The position numbers and the translations under genes are program-made. Source: Oegoconia quadripuncta (taxonomy: Eukaryota > Arthropoda > Insecta > Lepidoptera > Autostichidae). From it: 64,000 nt of DNA. The DNA is taken from NCBI GenBank assembly GCA_949316235.1, contig OX438751.1, positions 1,780,413 through 1,844,412 of the forward strand, in the 5' to 3' direction. The notes under the pieces are model-generated. The model worked only from the letters and a program-made list of their open reading frames with translations. It ran no database searches and was not told the origin of the DNA. Shown here piece by piece: positions 43,228 through 55,300 of the stretch. The number at the start of each line of letters is the position of its first letter. The first letter of the stretch is position 1.

Positions 43228-43443
43228 TCAGTACGCTTCCACCTTCGACTTCATCTTCACTTAACATCAGGTGTGATTGCGGTCAAGTACCAACCCGTTG
43301 TAAATAAAAAACGGACGGCGGACATTTAAAATGCCCTATCACCAACCAAACCGAGTACTTAAACATGTACTCCGCTGGGGATCGAACCCGCGACCTCCGA
43401 TTCATACACCCAATGTTGTTTACATTGAGCCACGGAGGCGGTT
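43228..43443. mobile_element. Two SINE family B fragments in opposite orientation
   Basis: 43228-43311 is the plus-strand tail (TCAGTACGCTTCCACCTTCG to ACCCGTTGTAAATAAAA). 43312-43443 is a minus-strand head fragment (CGGACATTTAAAATGCCCTA to ATTGAGCCACGGAGGCGGTT). Either two insertions abut or one was rearranged. Confidence 0.7.
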
Positions 43444-43746
43444 AAGTGGTTGTCAGCACGGATCTCAGTTATGGTATTTATAAATTGTTTCCGTCATAAT
43501 CTGTAAAAATCTTGATTGGAGCTGACTGATGGATCTCACGTTATTAAACTAATGACGCCCAAACTCGGCGAGTGATTCTGTCGAAATAGCTATTCGTTGA
43601 GTTATTTACAGACACACGAACTTTTCTCTCCTGTAAAATTAAAATGCAACAAATGGACAAACCGGGCCGAATACTGTTCTTTATATAGTAAGTTAGCTCT
43701 TGGCCTCAATCACACAAGGTGGAAGCGCACACCCGAAGGTCCTAAC

Positions 43747-44098
43747 TTATGGAGAACCTCTGCATTCTCTATCGCATATTTCATGGGGAGTGTTCCGAAG
43801 AACTGTTAGAGCTAATACCCGCTGCTCAATTTAACCGATACACTTCTCGTCGAAAATTAAATTTCCATCCACATCACCTGGATGAGTGGAAGTCTACCAC
43901 TGTACGTTTCTCAAGAAACTTCTTACCACGTACGACCACCCTGTGGAACGGACTTCCGGCAGCGGTATTCCCGAACGAGTACGACATTGGAACCTTCAAG
44001 AAACGAGCCTACACCTTCCTCAAAGGCCGGCAACGCATCTGTGACCCTTTTGGTGTTGCGGGTGTCCATGGGCTATAATGAACGAGAGTAAAAAATGA
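43747..44098 (+). mobile_element. Non-LTR retrotransposon 3' end, family E
   Basis: The plus strand encodes a reverse transcriptase C-terminus: [20 protein letters not shown], then [34 protein letters not shown] and [18 protein letters not shown]. Stop near 44078. The copy at 59010 is very similar but loses the reading frame. Confidence 0.8.
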
Positions 44099-44221
44099 AA
44101 TGTGTAAAATCGTGTTAGTGTAGCATTATCAACTGCGAATCCCCCTCAGATTCAGTTTACTAGTATAGTTCCTAAATATGGAATAGCAGACAGTAAATTA
44201 GTAATTACTGTAGCTCTCTAT

Positions 44222-44461
44222 TCGTTTTCGATTAGCGAAGTTAAGCAATGTTTGGTGCGGTCAGTCCCTCGATGGGTGACCACTAACCGCATTTTGATAT
44301 GACTGTTTCCGTACTTCAGAGGGCACGTTAAATAGAGTCGAGGGACGGCTTAATACTGACTATGGAGGCGCAAATTAATCCGCATTGGGCCCGCATGTAT
44401 CCTCTCCCAGTGAGAGGAGGCTATGCCCACCAGTAGGGCGAGTAAGGATGTTGATGATGAA
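44222..44461 (+). mobile_element. 5S-rRNA-headed SINE with an RTE-like tail
   Basis: AGCGAAGTTAAGCAATGTTT, GGTGCGGTCAGTCCCTCGAT and GGGTGACC match the internal control region and following part of eukaryotic 5S rRNA. Downstream, CCCAGTGAGAGGAGGCTATG then CCCACCAGTAGGGCGA and GTTGATGATG resemble the RTE-type 3' motif, suggesting the LINE partner that mobilised it. Confidence 0.65.
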
Positions 44462-44595
44462 TCTTTGATTTTCGTATGTCACATCACAGTTACAATCCCC
44501 AACTTGAGTAACCTTAGATTATCTTTGGACTCTGTACTAGGACCTTTTTCAATAAAGTTCCTGTTGATATACAAAATCTTCCTTTCAATATTAAT

Positions 44596-44865
44596 AATTA
44601 TTATAATATTATAGTTACTCTAATATGTCTTCATACCTTACCCTTTTATTATAACATGTAATATGCTATTTATAGTGTAAATACTCCCTTCACACACACA
44701 CACACCCACACATATAGACACATCATACCACCATACATGCAATATGGAAGCATATCTGTTACTTAGTTTTTATTTTTTTTGTTAATATGTAGAAGCCTGT
44801 AATAGCTGTACATACATCTACTCAATGTTTTGTTTTACTTACAATGTATCGCCGTTGGCTTCTCC

Positions 44866-44892
<27 letters not shown>
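44596..44892 (+). mobile_element. Retroelement tail inserted in the family F element
   Basis: Non-coding, with a CA run near 44694-44712 and CGTTGGCTTCTCCTAAATAA at the 3' end followed by AAATA repeats. Confidence 0.6.
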
Positions 44893-44896
<4 letters not shown>

Positions 44897-45072
44897 ATTT
44901 AAAGATACTATAAAACAGAAACTTATTAAGAAACCATATTATAAAATATCAGATTATTTAGATGATAAACATTCATGGACATAACCAGCCCGTTCGCATA
45001 ACCAGGCTATTTCACAATTAATAATGAAATATTATAATATAAAATAATAATTTTGTAATATAAAAACCTTTT

Positions 45073-45233
45073 GAAAGGCCAAGTCAAGAGTACCCTAAAC
45101 CGACGAGCATGTATGAACAACCTTATGAGAGTGAAGGAAGCAGAAGAGGTGTGTCAGGATCGTAGCAAGTGGAAGTCTGTGGTCTCTGCCTACCCCAACG
45201 GGAAACAGGCGTGACATTATGTATGTATGTATG
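45073..45233 (+). mobile_element. RTE-type LINE tail with a 14-bp target-site duplication
   Basis: TATAAAAACCTTTT occurs at 45059-45072 and again at 45234-45247. The 161-bp insert encodes NLMRVKEAEEVCQDRSKW, then KSVVSAYPNGKQA and a stop, an RTE-type C-terminus, and ends in ATGTATGTATGT repeats typical of RTE 3' ends. Confidence 0.85.
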
Positions 45234-45514
45234 TATAAAAACCTTTTTTTAAAAGAGCAACCTCTCGAGTTTCTTGCTTGTTCTTCTCAGGGGATAATTG
45301 CCTTTTGAACAAGCAGTAGCTTTAAAAATGTAAAATCTGACTATTTTAAGTGTACCTACCCTGTGTACCTACAAAATAAAGCATTTTTTGATTTTGATTT
45401 TGATTTTGACCATGGGACTGAATGAGTATATCCAAGTCTGCTATACTTTATTTTGAGCTTCGATGAAGATCTTGGACTGACATGGATTCTAGATAAAATA
45501 CTCTAGTAGAGTCT

Positions 45515-45596
45515 ATGAATGTTTTCATTTATGTAATATGGATTTATTTATAAAAAAAATGTAATTTGTGTAGTTGATCAACCATCTGGTATTTCT
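45515..45596 (+). mobile_element. SINE family A2 fragment
   Basis: 'gaatgttttcatttatgtaa' to 'tcaaccatctggtatt' only. Confidence 0.5.
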
Positions 45597-45599
45597 TTA

Positions 45600-45957
45600 A
45601 ATTCTAAATATTTAGGGAAATTATCGTTATATTTATTTCTTAAGCAATTCAGCTCGACGACATTTTCAGGTAAAATACATGCGTGCCTAACTATAACATG
45701 CTTAGTTTTTTATCCATCAATAAGTTGACTGTGTTTAACAAAAGTCTACCTAATTAAATTAAATATCAGTTAGAAATAGGCTTTTCTAAAAAAATCTAGA
45801 CTAAGCGCTCGATTTTTGTTATGCTTAATTATTCAAAATTACATCTCAAATATCAAATATACCTCTATAAGATAGCAATTATAGTATAAGTCGGTTCTGA
45901 ATTATGTCTAGCTAAGCTAATTTTTTACCGTATTTTCCCTGGGCTAGCCAGTCGCAT
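45600..45957. other. Unassigned AT-rich sequence
   Basis: Nothing recognised. Confidence 0.4.
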
Positions 45958-46235
45958 TTTTTTTTTTTTATTCATAACGGGTTGGTACTTGACCTCAATC
46001 ACACCTGATGTTAAGTGAAGATGAGGTCGAAGATAGAAGCGTACTGACCCGGAAACCCCAACACATTTGGGGGACTGGCTATCTTATCTCTGACAACCGG
46101 AACACGACAATGCTATTAACATTGCTGCTTGGCGGTAGATTTAGATAAGATGGTGGTAGCTAGCCAGGCGGACATTTAAAATGCCCTACCACCAACCAAA
46201 CCGGGTACTTAAACATGTACCCTGCTGGGTAAACT
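45958..46235 (-). mobile_element. SINE family B, head truncated
   Basis: Poly-T, GGTTGGTACTTGACCTCAAT through to ACATGTACCCTGCTGGG; the tRNA-like head is replaced at 46233 by unrelated sequence. Confidence 0.8.
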
Positions 46236-46439
46236 GGCTGTTTTTTTGGCGGGAACACCCATAGTCGCCTTATACGACACCCACTGGAAGAGTTAATTCT
46301 ACTCTTTTTACATGCTGAAGCTGAATACGATCCACGGGAAGAGACCGAGTGGATTCCACTCTTTTTAAGAGCTGAAGCTGGAAACCACACAACTCTAAAA
46401 TAATCTAATAAGTAAGGTATGCTTATTTTATAAAACTCT
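46236..46439. other. Short unassigned stretch with internal repetition
   Basis: CCACTGGAAGAGTTAATTCT, CTTTTTACATGCTGAAGCTG and the later CTTTTTAAGAGCTGAAGCTG show a loosely duplicated ~60-bp unit. No gene assigned. Confidence 0.35.
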
Positions 46440-46850
46440 TATTTATATTATTAACTGGATACGCGTTTAACCACAATCTCACCTGTTTGCGAAGTGCGAG
46501 TTTTGTCTCGTTTTTAAGTTAACTATCGCGTTCGCGTTTACGCAAAAAGTATCTATGAAAAAAATCGTTTTGCAAACTATCCGCTAGAGGGGCTGTACAT
46601 TTCTTCATACAAATCGTCATGTAAACGTGAACGCGGTAGTAATGTTAAGTCGAAACAAAACTCACACTCCGCCCTCTGATGGAAAGTGACGATGTGAAGA
46701 TGATGCACGCGATCTCAGTAGATGCCTATTCACACGGCTGTTGAAGGAGCCAAGGTTGTAGGATTCAGGAAAGACTGACGCCGGAAGGGAGTTCCATGCC
46801 TTGGCTGTTCGCATTACGAATGTAAACTCATTTGGACTGTCGATAAAATG
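46440..46850 (-). mobile_element. Non-LTR retrotransposon family D, split by a MITE
   Basis: The left part (46451-46485, CGCGTTTAACCACAATCTCA) and right part (from 46676, CTGATGGAAAGTGACGATGT, coding for AWNSLPASVFPESYNLG on the minus strand) are joined exactly in family D copies without an insert. Confidence 0.75.
46486..46675. mobile_element. MITE with 3-bp target duplication, copy 2
   Basis: Same family as 41021-41195. CTG flanks both sides (46483-46485, 46676-46678) inside a family D LINE whose uninterrupted sequence is known from other copies, so the 3-bp duplication is directly visible. Confidence 0.8.
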
Positions 46851-46961
46851 TTTATCCAATTGATACTTTTGACTGTTAATATAGTTTTTGAAATGAATTA
46901 GTATATTGTAAATGTAATTTTAAGTAATCCTTGTCAAAGTAATGACTGTTTGTGTGATAAA

Positions 46962-47368
46962 AAAAAAATTAGCACTTGACCTTAATCACACCTGATGTTA
47001 AGTGAAGACGAGACCGAAGGTGGTAGCTTCCTGACCCGGAAACCCCATATTATTTGTGTAGACGATCTGTTTAGGTGTATTGGTACTATACCAAAAGTTC
47101 GCGGGTTCGAATCCCGCTAAGGGCATATGTTTGTATGATGAATACAGACATGTGTTCCCGAGTTATGGATGTTTTTCATTTATACATGTATTTGTTTACA
47201 AAAAAAATATGTATTTTTGTAGTTTATCAACCATTTGGTATCCATAACACAAGCCTATATGCTTACTGTGGACCTAGATGGCGCTGTGTGTATGTTTGCA
47301 CATATATCTTTGCAGATATATTTTTATTATTTGGGGAACTGGCTATCTTATCTCTGACAACCGGACAA
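46962..47368 (-). mobile_element. SINE family B split by a family A2 SINE
   Basis: Tail half 46962-47056 (TTAGCACTTGACCTTAATCA to CCCCATATTATTTG); after the A2 insert, ATTATTTGGGGAACTGGCTA resumes at about 47324 and stops at the CCGGACA block. ATTATTTG at both junctions looks like the target-site duplication. Confidence 0.7.
47057..47322 (+). mobile_element. SINE family A2 nested in family B
   Basis: GACGATCTGTTTAGGTGTAT head (with a short deletion), B-box-like GCGGGTTCGAATCCCGCTAA, body to ACCTAGATGGCGCTGTGTGT. Confidence 0.8.
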
Positions 47369-47393
47369 TATACACACAGTAAATAATCTCCTT

Positions 47394-48342
47394 TTGAATG
47401 AAAAAAAAACTAAATGCATAAAATTTACTTTACCAAATGTTAAACAACTGCCTACTGACATATTTGTACGAGGTGATAAATTGGATCTTGTAGATACTAC
47501 TGTCTTTTTAGGACTGACATTGGATGCTAAGCTTCAGTGGGGGCGTCATATTGAAAAACTAGCGAAAATGCTCGCTTCTGCTGCGTATGCAGTCAAAAAA
47601 ATCAGAAATTTAACAGACGATCATACCGCAAGACTGGTTTACTTTAGCTATTTCCACAGCTTGATGTCATATGGCATAGGTATTGTTGTGGGGAAACGCT
47701 GCTGACATACTGATTTTTGTTCTGCAGAAGCGTGCTATTCGTGCCATTTATAAATTAGGACCTAGCGTGTCCCTTAGAGATAAGTTTAAGGAAATTAATG
47801 TCTTAATAATGACTTCTCAATACGTTTATGAGAATTTGTTATATGCAAAAAAAATATAACCTTATTCGCTAAAAATAGTGATAGGCACAATGTTAATACA
47901 AGGAATAAGAACCATCTGTTTATGTTAGCCGACTTCATAAAGTTAGTAAATCCTCCAAAGGGCAATTGTATATGCTTTTATAATAAGGATCCAGTAGACA
48001 TTCAAAATTTGCCTTTAAATAAATTTAAAGCAATCATAAAACAGAAATTATTAGCAAAAGGCTATTATAAAATCACTGACTATTTGAATGATAAGCAAGC
48101 ATGGACATAGCTGTCTTAATATTCATATAATTACGAAATCACAAATTGTAACCCATAGCACAGATTACTAATAAGTTACTAACGTAACCCATAGTCTGTT
48201 TAAAAGAGGAACCATAGAGTTTCTTGCTCGTTCTTCTCTGGGGAGTGAATGAGCCGTAAATTTAAATGAATGTAATATTAATAGTGACGTTTTCAAGTGA
48301 TAATTTTATCCTATGAAATAAAATATTTTGATTTGATTTGAT
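47394..48342 (+). pseudogene. Non-LTR retrotransposon reverse transcriptase C-terminal part, family G
   Basis: Longest LINE coding remnant. Frame 1 (47394-47705): TKCIKFTLP, VDTTVFLGLTLDAKLQWGRH (the usual post-RT FLG-x-x-LD motif) and YFSYFHSLMSYGI. A frameshift follows, then QKRAIRAIYKLGPSVSLRDK and a stop near 47859, and a third frame (47922-48110) ending [20 protein letters not shown] and NDKQAWT. The tail includes TTCTTGCTCGTTCTTCTCTG and ends ATAAAATATTTTGATTTGAT. Three breaks make it non-functional. This end part explains the non-coding G fragments at 8460, 24234 and 52690. Confidence 0.8.
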
Positions 48343-49159
48343 ATATCTTGTACAAATAAAACGCATAAAAATAAATTGGAACCAACTATTTATTGTGTTT
48401 ATCGACATTCTGTCCAGAAAACATTACATTACATAATTAATTATTAATCGTAATCCATAATTATTGAAGCGTGAAAGAAAATATTAACTTAGTGGCGCCA
48501 TTTGGCTTATTCTAAAACGAATATAAATAAATTACTAACGCCGCTTGGCAGCCGCGCCTGGCGTGATGGTGGTGATCCTGACGGCAATTGGCAACCAACG
48601 GTTACAACGTGAATTGCGGATAAATATACGCGCCTTGTATCTCTATCCCTTATCTACATGTAAGTGAGTCGAAAAGAGACGCAATTAGTTGTGCACGCCG
48701 CTAATTAGCGCAGTATTCTTACGGAGTAGTCGGCATGCATAGTTTGGAGCTAACCAGTAAACTTTCAGTATGTCTGACAACCAATCACGAAACCTTATGT
48801 AGCTTAACATTTATGGTTGGCTACTGTATGTAATGTAAAGCATAGTATCATTATAACACCCATTACAGTATACTTGGCAACCAACATGTAGGTAATACCT
48901 CAACCAATCAGATACACATAACTCTCAAACAGTTCATTGCCCACTCATGCATCTATCACTCACTAATAACTGAATCTAAAATGCTACTTTGGTACCCAGT
49001 TGGTTACATTCAGAGACCAGAAAGCTAATGAACAACTGATAGTCCCTTGCCAATTGGCGTTGTTCATGTCTTCGAGAATTATCACAAATTAATTTTACTA
49101 CTGTAACAGGCAACGTCCCTGGCCGTCAAGTGACTGACAATAAAATTGTCCTACTCCAG
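48343..49159. other. Region 3' of the beta-subunit gene
   Basis: No coding sequence recognised. A minus-strand AATAAA lies at 48389-48394, about 970 bp after the stop codon of the gene ending at 49359; it could be its polyadenylation signal. The short words 'ggcaaccaac' recur near 48590 and 48880. Confidence 0.35.
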
Positions 49160-49296
49160 CCTGCGTAGCATGACATCGTGCGCGCGCAACGTAGGAGTGA
49201 GAGTGGGATAGTTATATATTTCGTCCAAGCGAATGTGCAGGACAAACAATATATAGCGCGACATAAACGTTTATCGCGGCTGTCATGCTACGGGGC
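49160..49296. mobile_element. Small inverted-repeat element in the beta-subunit 3' region
   Basis: GCGTAGCATGACA at 49164 is inverted as TGTCATGCTACG at 49281. About 135 bp with GC-rich CGTGCGCGCGCAACG inside. Confidence 0.5.
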
Positions 49297-49358
49297 TGGG
49301 ATCTTGAGGTCTGTTGACTCTTCAGGTCACTTGACGATCCTGGGGCTCCCGACGAGCC

Positions 49359-52300
49359 TTAACCGCGGTCCACCATCAGCTCGAAGTGGACTGAGCCACG
49401 TCGCTCGTAGCGGTCGTATTGGATATTCTTCGCCCAAGCCTTGCATTCGATGTTGATCAGGACGCCGGCTGCAAAATAAAACAGCCATGAGATCTAGAAT
49501 TTGATAATGAAACCAGAGAAATTGAAATTATACCAGATTATCTAAGGCCAAAATAGATCTGCACTCAGAAAACTGGTACCTTCAAGAATTATTCGTAAGC
49601 TGATCTGAATCTGATCAAAGAGACATCTTACTACAGCGATATGCGTGAAACTAGAAGATTTGCAACATCTTGTTGATGCAAGAAGATTATTTGATGTAAG
49701 TGACAATCAAAGTTCTCTAGCCGTAACTACCTCAGATGTAGCTTTGGTTATGTGTCAATTGGTGACAGCTTCCAACCAGTGCCTTATTATTAATTAGTTT
49801 GTGTAACGTTATATATGATTATTTAGGTTAAGCTACGATGGGATTGTCAAGACCTGAGGGATACAAATATCTAAGTAATTGTAGATTTAATAAACAAATA
49901 AGGTCTTCTCAATTATTATTATGAACATTTTTATTGCACACACAGATTTTACGCACATACATTGTATGAACATTAAGGATAGAAATTAGTATACTCAAAT
50001 ATTTACACTTTCATTTCTTGATTACAGAGACAGCATTTTGTCTAAAGTAATCATTTTCGACTCTCAGACTTCAACCGAAGCTTTTTTTATGTGAATCGAC
50101 TTAATCTTGATCATCATCTTGTCAACTTACTCCTTGGTTTCTCAAACAGCACAGCCACCAGAGGGCTCAGGTAACCTTCCTTGTTGGTGAAGGGGTAGTA
50201 GTAAGCGGGGAAGCCTCGTCGGGGGATGTACTGCACGGGTCCAATGTTCTCCACGTCTGCCGGATTCTCGCCCTCGCATGAGACCCACACCGTATTTGCT
50301 TCTGGCTTACCGGACTGCAATTGGTAAAAAAGTGATCTGCTTATTACAAAGTATATGAAAATTCAATCTACAGTTTCTGCTGTCAAACAAATGGAATCAA
50401 TTAAATATCATCTTCCATTTCCACAAAGCATATGCGTCACTTGGGTTAGGGATATTCCGAACCTTAACTTGCATCATAAGACTTCTTAAATCAATATCTA
50501 GGCAGGAGCGAAAGTACAGGTAGCTCATTAAAGCTCCTCACTGATTCAAAGTGACATTGTATAATCTTCTTACCCATCTACATCCGAAAGCATAGCGTAC
50601 ATAAGGACAGGCTTTTTATAGCTCTTCCCCAAGTGGACGCCGACCTACCGATAAAGCGTCAATGCTGCAATTTTTGTATTCGGGTCTATGGGATAAAACA
50701 GAGCCAGTAAGCTTATCTGGGTGTGAGGCATTACTTCTGGTAAGAGATTAGGGTGATACGTATTTATAGCCCCGAATGTGTCGAATTTCGACTACATCTT
50801 TGAAAGATTTGACGTACCGTGGGAGGTACCTGTAATTTTTGTGACACTGTGATAAACAAAAGCTCATAGTTATCTCTAATTCCACCTGATTATACGAGTA
50901 AGCACACAGGCTCAACATGTAAGCTCAGGAAGCGAATATTTGCTTTACATTAGAAAATTCTTAAAATTCGAAGAAGATACAGAAACAGCGCTCAAGATAT
51001 TGTCATAAGTGTTAGTTGTATTTGCCGCCGGTGTGAAATTGTAGGGTCAAATACTCTATGGCATAGGGCTTCATAGAAAACAGGATTGTTGGTGGACTTG
51101 TATTAAATTTGTACGAAATCATTGCATATCAAGGTTTTTCTTTCTGTATTGACTTCTGTATTCTTATCTGAACTACAGTAACAGTTTCTTATTTCCATTA
51201 TTAAAGTTGTAATATCAAGTTCAGCGCACTAATATTTAACTTTTCCATTTCAGGAGTTATCTCATACTGTTTCATACTTATCTCCTGTTAGCTACTGTTA
51301 TCTTTTGATGGAATGAGGTACCTAAGGACGAAATTCATAGACAGGGACCCAGACTTAAATCAATGTTTAACCAATGTGTGACCTTCAATAAATCTATACA
51401 CAATACTTACGACCATCTTGATGTGTGACTTAAGGTCTTCAGGCATGTGTACCGGGAGGTCTTCAGTGTTGTTGTAGGGCTTCGGTGTCCAGTTGAAGAT
51501 CTGGAAACAAATATCTTGTTTTGAATGCTACATTCATGGTCCTTTTTTTATTAAAACTGGGATTTTTTATGGAAACGTACTCATCCGAAATCCTCAATCT
51601 ATTTGGGTGACTGGCTACTTTATTTCAAATTTAAATTAATGTAGCCTATAAAACAACTAAAACAAACATGCATAATATTAAACAAGACAACACAATTTAA
51701 CACAATTCGCTATTCAGCGCGGGAACGCCGCTTGCCTGTTGGGCACAATGCCGCCTCGAGGAGTTGCGCTAGATGGAATTTTTTACCTGTGAATGTTTGT
51801 GTAAAAAAAAAAAAACTATTTATTAATGTGTATTTTGTTCACAATTTTTGTGGAAAAGAACTAGTAAGTACCTTTTAAAACTTACTAGACAACACAATTA
51901 AAGGAACATATTAGGTACATTATTTATAATTATTTATTTATTTATTTATTTATTTATAGTTTATTGTACACTAATCATAAAAACAGTACAGCAATAAAGT
52001 ATTTATTGTTATTATGTTACATTATTCTTCGTATTCAAGATAGGTACCTACTTATGTAAATTCAAATATTACTTAAAATTTATAAAATTGTTACATTCAT
52101 AATTTTTCTTTGTTATAGAGATTAAATTTGAAATTGTAAAATTTATAATCAAAAGGAAATTTAGTTTTATTAAAATAAAACATAGGAACGTACATAATTA
52201 AAAGAAATAAATAAAACTCAACTACTATTTACAAATAAAAAACTTGACCCAGATCCCTCGCAAACGGGAACGTATTTATAATTTAAAATTTAATTTTTAA

Positions 52301-55300
52301 AATAATAATTACATACTTATAAAATGAAAATTTATTAACATTTGTACAATATTTATAAACAATAATTATACAATTTAGTATATAAACAAAAAATTAAGTA
52401 ATTTGATGATAGATGTAAGTAATCTGATGATGACTGTACTGTACGTCATTGATTTCAATCTGTACCAACTCACTTTGTTCAGTTTGAGAAACACGCAGGG
52501 TCCGGCTTCCTCGTAGTTGTACTGGTTGGCGGGGGTGCAGGGGTGGAAGTCATCCACCGGTACGTCGCAGACCTGCTTCTCCCCCAGGGGGCCTGATGAT
52601 GGGGTGCACGCCATACGGTTCTCAGCACCCGTGGCCTCTCCGCTTCCGCTGCCCTTCTTGCGGTACTCTAGGTGAAAACAGTTTGTAATACTTGTCAATG
52701 GAGATCAAAATCAAAAAATCAAAATCAAAAATGTTTTTATTTCGTAAGTTATAAGAATAACATTTGAAATCGTCATGCATGACATACAGTTATCGCTCAT
52801 TCACTAGGCAGTCTCGCCAGAGAAGAACGAGCCTCCGGGGTTGCTCTTTTTAAATAAGTCAATACAAATACAATTTGAAATACCTAATTGTAAAATTTAT
52901 GAAGCGACAAAGAAAAATAAGAATAAAATATAGGTACTGGATATTTCCGAGCGGATCATGTCCACGCATTCTTTTCATACAGATAGTCAGAAATTTTCAA
53001 TAACCTTTGGCACATAGTTTCCGTTCAATGGTTGTTTTAAATTTATTTAAAGGCAAATTTTTAATGTCTACCGGAACCTCATTGTAAAAGCGTATACATA
53101 GTCCCTTGAATGACTTAGTGACATTGTGTAAGCACCTGCTATGGACAGCAAGTTTATTTTTATATGTTGTATTAACATTTAGATAGAATGAGAATACGTT
53201 TAAGAGGGATATGATAAAATAAGATTCCTTTTAAAATATAGTATAAATGAAAAACCTCTGACGTACACTCCAGCACCCTGAAAGCTATTTATAAATAATA
53301 AAACAGCTTCACCTAAACAGCTTTCCAGAATTCACGAGTATAAAAAAATGCCCGATATTATCCATAATTTGAAATTGTGGAAATTAACCTTAATAGTAGG
53401 TATTATTTATAAGGTTAGCTTAAGCTTAAGGTTTTTTTAGGCTTCTCGAGTGCAGGACAGAGTGTTTTTTTTTAATTTATTCTATATTTTAAAATATTTT
53501 TAATTTATCCAATAAACCCTCTTAAAATAGTGATGAATCTATTATATAACTTAACGCTTATATATTATTGCCTCTTAAATGACTTAGTGATTTTGTGTAA
53601 ACGACTGACGTGAACAGCAATCTGCAATCAGGCAATCATCAACTGAACAAGTGTTCTTTAAAGATTTTCTGAATTCATAACATCAGGAATTATGTTGGAA
53701 ATGAAACATAACATGATAGATACTTACGGGCTAGGAACTCGTCAATGACCTTGGCCCATCGGAGCACTGAGCCTTTGTCATTGGCCTTGTAGTAAATCAG
53801 GGTGCTCTCCACGTTGGCAGAGTCCGGCAGTGGTCGAAAGCCCATACCTGGACACAAAAGATAATTATAATGAAGTTTTCAATTCTTCTTCTTCTTAGAG
53901 AGCCGATGGAAAAAACATCAAATTCTTGAAGATAATCAGTTAGCTTTTGCACTTGACCTCAATCACACCTGTACTAAAGTTTGACACATGTGATAGCCAG
54001 TCCAAAAAGTTTGATACATCTTGTAGGCGCTTAAACACAGCACAGTGTTGCCCTTACATTATGTAATTTCATCGGTATCGTCATCGATTACGTTGACCAA
54101 TGAGAAACCGTTAAATTGCCGAGCGAGCGATGAGTCAACCAATCACAGAGCGTAACTGATGACGATAACGATGAAATTATGTAATAGACCCCCGGTTGGC
54201 ACATTTCCAATAAAACTTACGTACAGGCTTGGGAACAAGCAAAATAATTTAAATTTTCAATCATAGTAACTTTTCACAAAACTCCGCCATAGCTTTGCGC
54301 GGCATTTTTCCAGTGTTTTTTTTTTTATTAAAAATTTTCTAATTACCGTGGAGTTTTGTGAAAAATTACTATGAGTGAAATTTTAATTTTTAGTACATTA
54401 CTGCCTCAATCTGTAATGGCTGCTGGCAGCGCTGATGATCAAAGTCAAAGTCAAAGTCAAAAATGCTTTATTTTGTAGGTACACAGAGTACACTTAATAT
54501 AGTCAATTTTACATTATTTATACTTATTCAAAATGCAATTTTCCCCTGAGAAGAACAAGCAAGAAACTCGAAGGGTTGCTCTTTTAAAATCAGGCTTTGA
54601 TTTTACATAAAGGTACATATTTCATTATTAATTGTGAAATAGCCCGGCATGCGAACGCTCTGATTATGTCCGGGGATGATTATCATCTAAATAGAATGTC
54701 GATCTAAGTAGGTGGTCGAAAGCACAGCGTAGAGCTGTTCCAGGCTATCACAGTGTGGTCAGCAATGCAATCCTTGAAGGACAAACTGGAGTAAAGGCTT
54801 AGACGGAAGGTCGCCTTTATAGCTTGGGCAGCAGTGCAGTCAATGCGGACCAAGGCTGTATAGTAGTGCTTTACTCAAACAATGCGAGTAATTTAGACGA
54901 AACCAGCTTAGTTAGAATTTATCGTACTAAACAAGTAAAGTTGCTATTTCCAGAATTTTTGCAAAAAATTTCATCATGCTGCGCTTTTGTGCCTTCCCGC
55001 GCTTCTAATTTTTTTTTATTGAGCAATGATATTTACTGCCTACATCTATACAGCCAAATTCTGTATATAATCTTTTTGCAACTGACTATTTTTGAAACAA
55101 AGCTGGACAACAATAGATTTAAGGAAATTGCTGGTGACTAAAATTCACCGGCAATTAAATCCATACAACTTTTTATTACAGATAAAGTCGACTTTGCTCA
55201 AAGAAGTTTGGCAAAATAATGACCGCCTTTTCTGGTCTTGATCTTACCCGGATTGTTACCAATCAGCGAGCCCTCCATCTGCCATTTGGGCATCTTGGAG

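Larger units (their letters stand above)
44545..45413 (+). mobile_element. Non-LTR retrotransposon family F, split by two later insertions
   Basis: The element's coding end (ATAAAGTTCCTGTTGATATA = NKVPVDIQNLPFN) stops near 44595, resumes at 44893 (TTTAAAGATACTATAAAACA) and continues to the usual tail at 45413. Insert one (44596-44892) is a retroelement tail ending in (AAAT)n; insert two is at 45073-45233. Confidence 0.75.

Noticed and set aside
49178..49456. 92-codon plus-strand frame
   Set aside because: Overlaps, antisense, the last exon of the beta-subunit gene and a small inverted-repeat element.
54824..55141. 105-codon plus-strand frame
   Set aside because: Intronic in the beta-subunit gene, no domain, no splice support and AT-rich composition.
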